The position numbers and the translations under genes were made by a program. From positions 2,853,204-2,917,203 of the forward strand of contig NZ_JAPNKE010000002.1 of assembly GCF_026626665.1 (NCBI RefSeq): a stretch of DNA of 64,000 nucleotides, given 5' to 3'. The DNA is from Nannocystis pusilla (GTDB taxonomy: Bacteria; Myxococcota_A; Polyangia; Nannocystales; Nannocystaceae). Below the pieces are notes generated by a model. The model made no database searches. It saw nothing but the letters and a program-made list of their open reading frames with translations, and was not told the origin of the DNA. Within the stretch, counting starts at the first letter, position 1. Every line of letters starts with the position of its first letter. Below, piece by piece: positions 62,295 to 64,000 of this stretch.

Positions 62295-64000
62295 TCACGG
62301 GATCGACGCCGCGCCCTCACGAGCTCGCACCGCGAACACCTCGCAGGTCGCGGTGCGGCACGAGAACAGCCGCGTGAACCGCTCGGGCTGTCCGCGCAAC
62401 CACGCCGCGCGCGGTCCCTCGCGATCGACCGCGATCGCGCGCACCCGCTCGGCCGCCAGCCAGGCCGCCAGCGCCGGCCCCTCGACCACCTCCGGCGGCA
62501 CGTAGGCCACCCGGCCGCGACCGTCCGGCCGCCACAACAGCCCCGGCACCTCGACGCTCTCGTCGTACGCGAAGCACTCGCCGTCCCCGATCGTCTCGCG
62601 CGCCGCCAGCCAGGCGCGTGCCTGTCCGATCGCCGTCGCCGCCTCGGCCCGCTGCAGCGACGTCGCGCCCGCGAGCGTCCAGATCGGCGGCCCATCCGGC
62701 GTGAACCCCGGCGCCGCCATCACCACCCCTGCGAGCGCCAGCGCCCCGATCGACACGTCGACGAGCGCCCGCCCCGCCGCGGCCAGCCCTCGCTGCCCGC
62801 CGCCAGCGCGACCAGCAGCGCGCCCGGCAGCGCCAGGGTGAAGCGCGGCCAGAACGCCGCCGGCGTCGCCAGGCTCACCACCCCGAGCAGCGCGATCGCC
62901 AGCGACCTCCGACGACATGTCCCGAAGGCCAGACTGACGATCGCCAGCGGCAGCAGCAGATGCACCGGCCCGTGCAGCCCGAGCCGCATGTCGTAGCCGT
63001 ACGCGCCCGGTCCCGGCAGCGTCGACCACGACGCCGCCAGCCGGTCCCACCAGGCCAGCTCCGCGAAGCCCGGCGGCGTCTGGAGCACGAAGAACATGCT
63101 CGCGGTCACCGGCCCGGGCAGCGCGATCGGCCCCGCCTGCAGCGCCACCGGCCACACCGGGTTGCCGTGGACCAGCCAGCCGCGCGCGTAGCTCTCGCCC
63201 CCGAGCACCAGCGCCGCCGCGACGGCCGCCAGCGCCCCCGGCCACTGCCGGCCGCCGCGGATCGCCAGCGTCGCCGCCAGCAGCACGAACGGCAGCGGCG
63301 CTGACGGCTTGCTCCCGAGGAACAGCCCGAGCGCCAGCGCTGCGCCGACCAGCCGCCCGCGATCGACCGGCCCCGTCACGAACACCACCGCGAGCACGGC
63401 CAGCGCCGCGTGGGCCACGTCGACGTACGCGTGCGCGAGCTGCAGCATCACCACGGGCGTGGCCCACCAGGCCAGCGCCAGCCCGGCCGCGCGCCCCGCT
63501 CGCACCCCGGCGCGCCGCGCCAGAGTCGCCAGTCCGGCCGCGCCGGCCAGCGCGAACGGCAGCTGCCCCAGGTCGACCAGCCGCTCGTCCGGCAAGAGCA
63601 GCCGCCACAGCGTGAACACCCGCTCGATCGCCTGCGGATACGCGCGCACGTACGCCACGTGCGTCGGCACCTCGCGCACGCGGCCGGTCTGCAGCGCGTC
63701 GTGCACCGGCGGCAGGTGATACGCCAGCGCGTCCCAGCCCCACGACTCGAGCCACAGCGCCGCCAGCGACGCCAGCCCGACCGCGACGAGCCCCGCGACC
63801 GCCGCGAGCGCCCAAGGCCCGCGCAGCGCCGCGAGCGCCACCCGCCCGAGCCCTGCCGCGTCGCGCCGCACGGCCCCCAGCCCGGCCCGTCGCGTCACCG
63901 CCGCGGCGAGACCCAGGCACCCGACGAGCGCCGCAGACCCCGTCAGCCAACCGAGCGCCCCGAGCAGCTCCACCAGCCCGAACGCGGCCGCCAGCGCGAT
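62295..64000 (-). CDS. GT-C-type multi-pass membrane glycosyltransferase-like protein, one frameshift, open at right edge
   Basis: The frame runs from the right edge (IALAAAFGLVELLGALGWLT; GTG at 63973 is a possible start) through about eleven hydrophobic helices. SLAALWLESWGWDALAYHLP places an acidic pair after helix 2, as in GT-C/ArnT-like and DUF2029-type mannosyltransferases; HGNPVWPVALQAGPIALPGP and PGFAELAWWDRLAASW follow. Near 62785 one G is missing: LVALAAGSEG joins LAAAGRALVDVSIGALALAG in the next frame. The C-terminal soluble part ends ATCEVFAVRAREGAASIP. The likely substrate is a lipid-linked sugar, but no catalytic residue can be assigned with confidence. Upstream start not visible with certainty. 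Confidence 0.72.
   Translation of the reverse strand, partial: RAGGRVRAGGAARGARLADGVCGARRVPGSRRGGDATGRAGGRAARRGRARAGGARGAARALGARGGRGARRGRAGVAGGAVARVVGLGRAGVSPAAGARRAADRPRARGADARGVRARVSAGDRAGVHAVAAALAGRAAGRPGAAAVRAGRRGRTGDSGAARRGASGARGRAGAGLVGHARGDAAARARVRRRGPRGAGRARGGVRDGAGRSRAAGRRSAGARAVPREQAVSAAAVRAAGGDAGDPRRPAVAGGAGGRRGGAGARGRELRARLAGPRQPGVAGGAAGGADRAARAGDREHVLRAPDAAGLRGAGLVGPAGGVVVDAAGTGRVRLRHAARAARAGASAAAAGDRQSGLRDMSSEVAGDRAARGGEPGDAGGVLAALHPGAAGRAAGRAGGGQRGLAAAGRALVDVSIGALALAGVVMAAPGFTPDGPPIWTLAGATSLQRAEAATAIGQARAWLAARETIGDGECFAYDESVEVPGLLWRPDGRGRVAYVPPEVVEGPALAAWLAAERVRAIAVDREGPRAAWLRGQPERFTRLFSCRTATCEVFAVRAREGAASIP

Overview
The window is very GC-rich (about 70-75%) and densely coded. 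It looks like a myxobacterium of the Nannocystis/Plesiocystis type (Nannocystaceae). The signs are lipoproteins with Thr/Gly/Asp-rich linkers, C-terminal tails ending in an Arg cluster after a hydrophobic helix (MYXO-CTERM style), Cys-rich repeat lipoproteins, a bacterial mevalonate pathway, a lipoxygenase and SCE4755-type copper-monooxygenase-like proteins. The assignment is an inference from gene content; no rRNA is present to test it.

Layout. 0-1.6 kb: a MopE-like lipoprotein and an HpnA-like NAD-dependent epimerase. 1.6-8.4 kb: alpha-glucan breakdown (GlgP phosphorylase and GH15 glucoamylase on the minus strand, GH13 alpha-amylase lipoprotein on the plus strand). 8.6-15.1 kb: unknown cell-envelope proteins, including a sigma-like/transmembrane fusion and two lipoproteins into which a local repeat has grown. 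15.2-19.1 kb: a protein of about 1,300 residues built of unknown repeated domains. 19.6-22.7 kb: lipoxygenase plus an aldonolactone-oxidase-type flavoprotein. 22.9-24.8 kb: HAD phosphatase, cupin and a stand-alone acyl carrier protein. 26.4-35.1 kb: an isoprenoid island, IPP isomerase type 2, mevalonate kinase, diphosphomevalonate decarboxylase, phosphomevalonate kinase, HMG-CoA reductase, then HpnC, HpnD and HpnE, which together take HMG-CoA to IPP/DMAPP and farnesyl diphosphate to squalene. 35.3-38.6 kb: a PLP decarboxylase, small proteins and a ferritin-like protein. 39.1-44.3 kb: cytochrome P450, fused uroporphyrinogen-III methyltransferase/synthase and MnmG. 44.7-49.2 kb: a Cys-rich lipoprotein and a peptidase-propeller-barrel outer-membrane protein. 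49.6-53.9 kb: small, poorly conserved and partly broken genes around a tRNA-Thr(CGT) and a partial copy of it. 53.9-64 kb: two LPMO-like proteins, a HEAT-repeat membrane protein, a VanW protein, a c-type-haem lipoprotein, a SPOR protein and a GT-C-type membrane protein at the right edge.

Two window-wide signals stand out. First, a family of very short palindromic sites (cores CATGTCC/GGACATG and CCTGTCC/GGACAGG) is scattered at about forty places. They often sit as inverted pairs between genes, where some form terminator-like hairpins, and in several places lie in frame inside proteins, in one case supplying a start codon and most of a signal peptide. Second, about seventeen single-base frameshifts interrupt otherwise well-conserved genes, nearly all explicable by one missing base and several in G/C runs. 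Whether these are assembly errors or real lesions cannot be settled from the sequence alone. Protein descriptions below give the product across the frameshift where this is clear.
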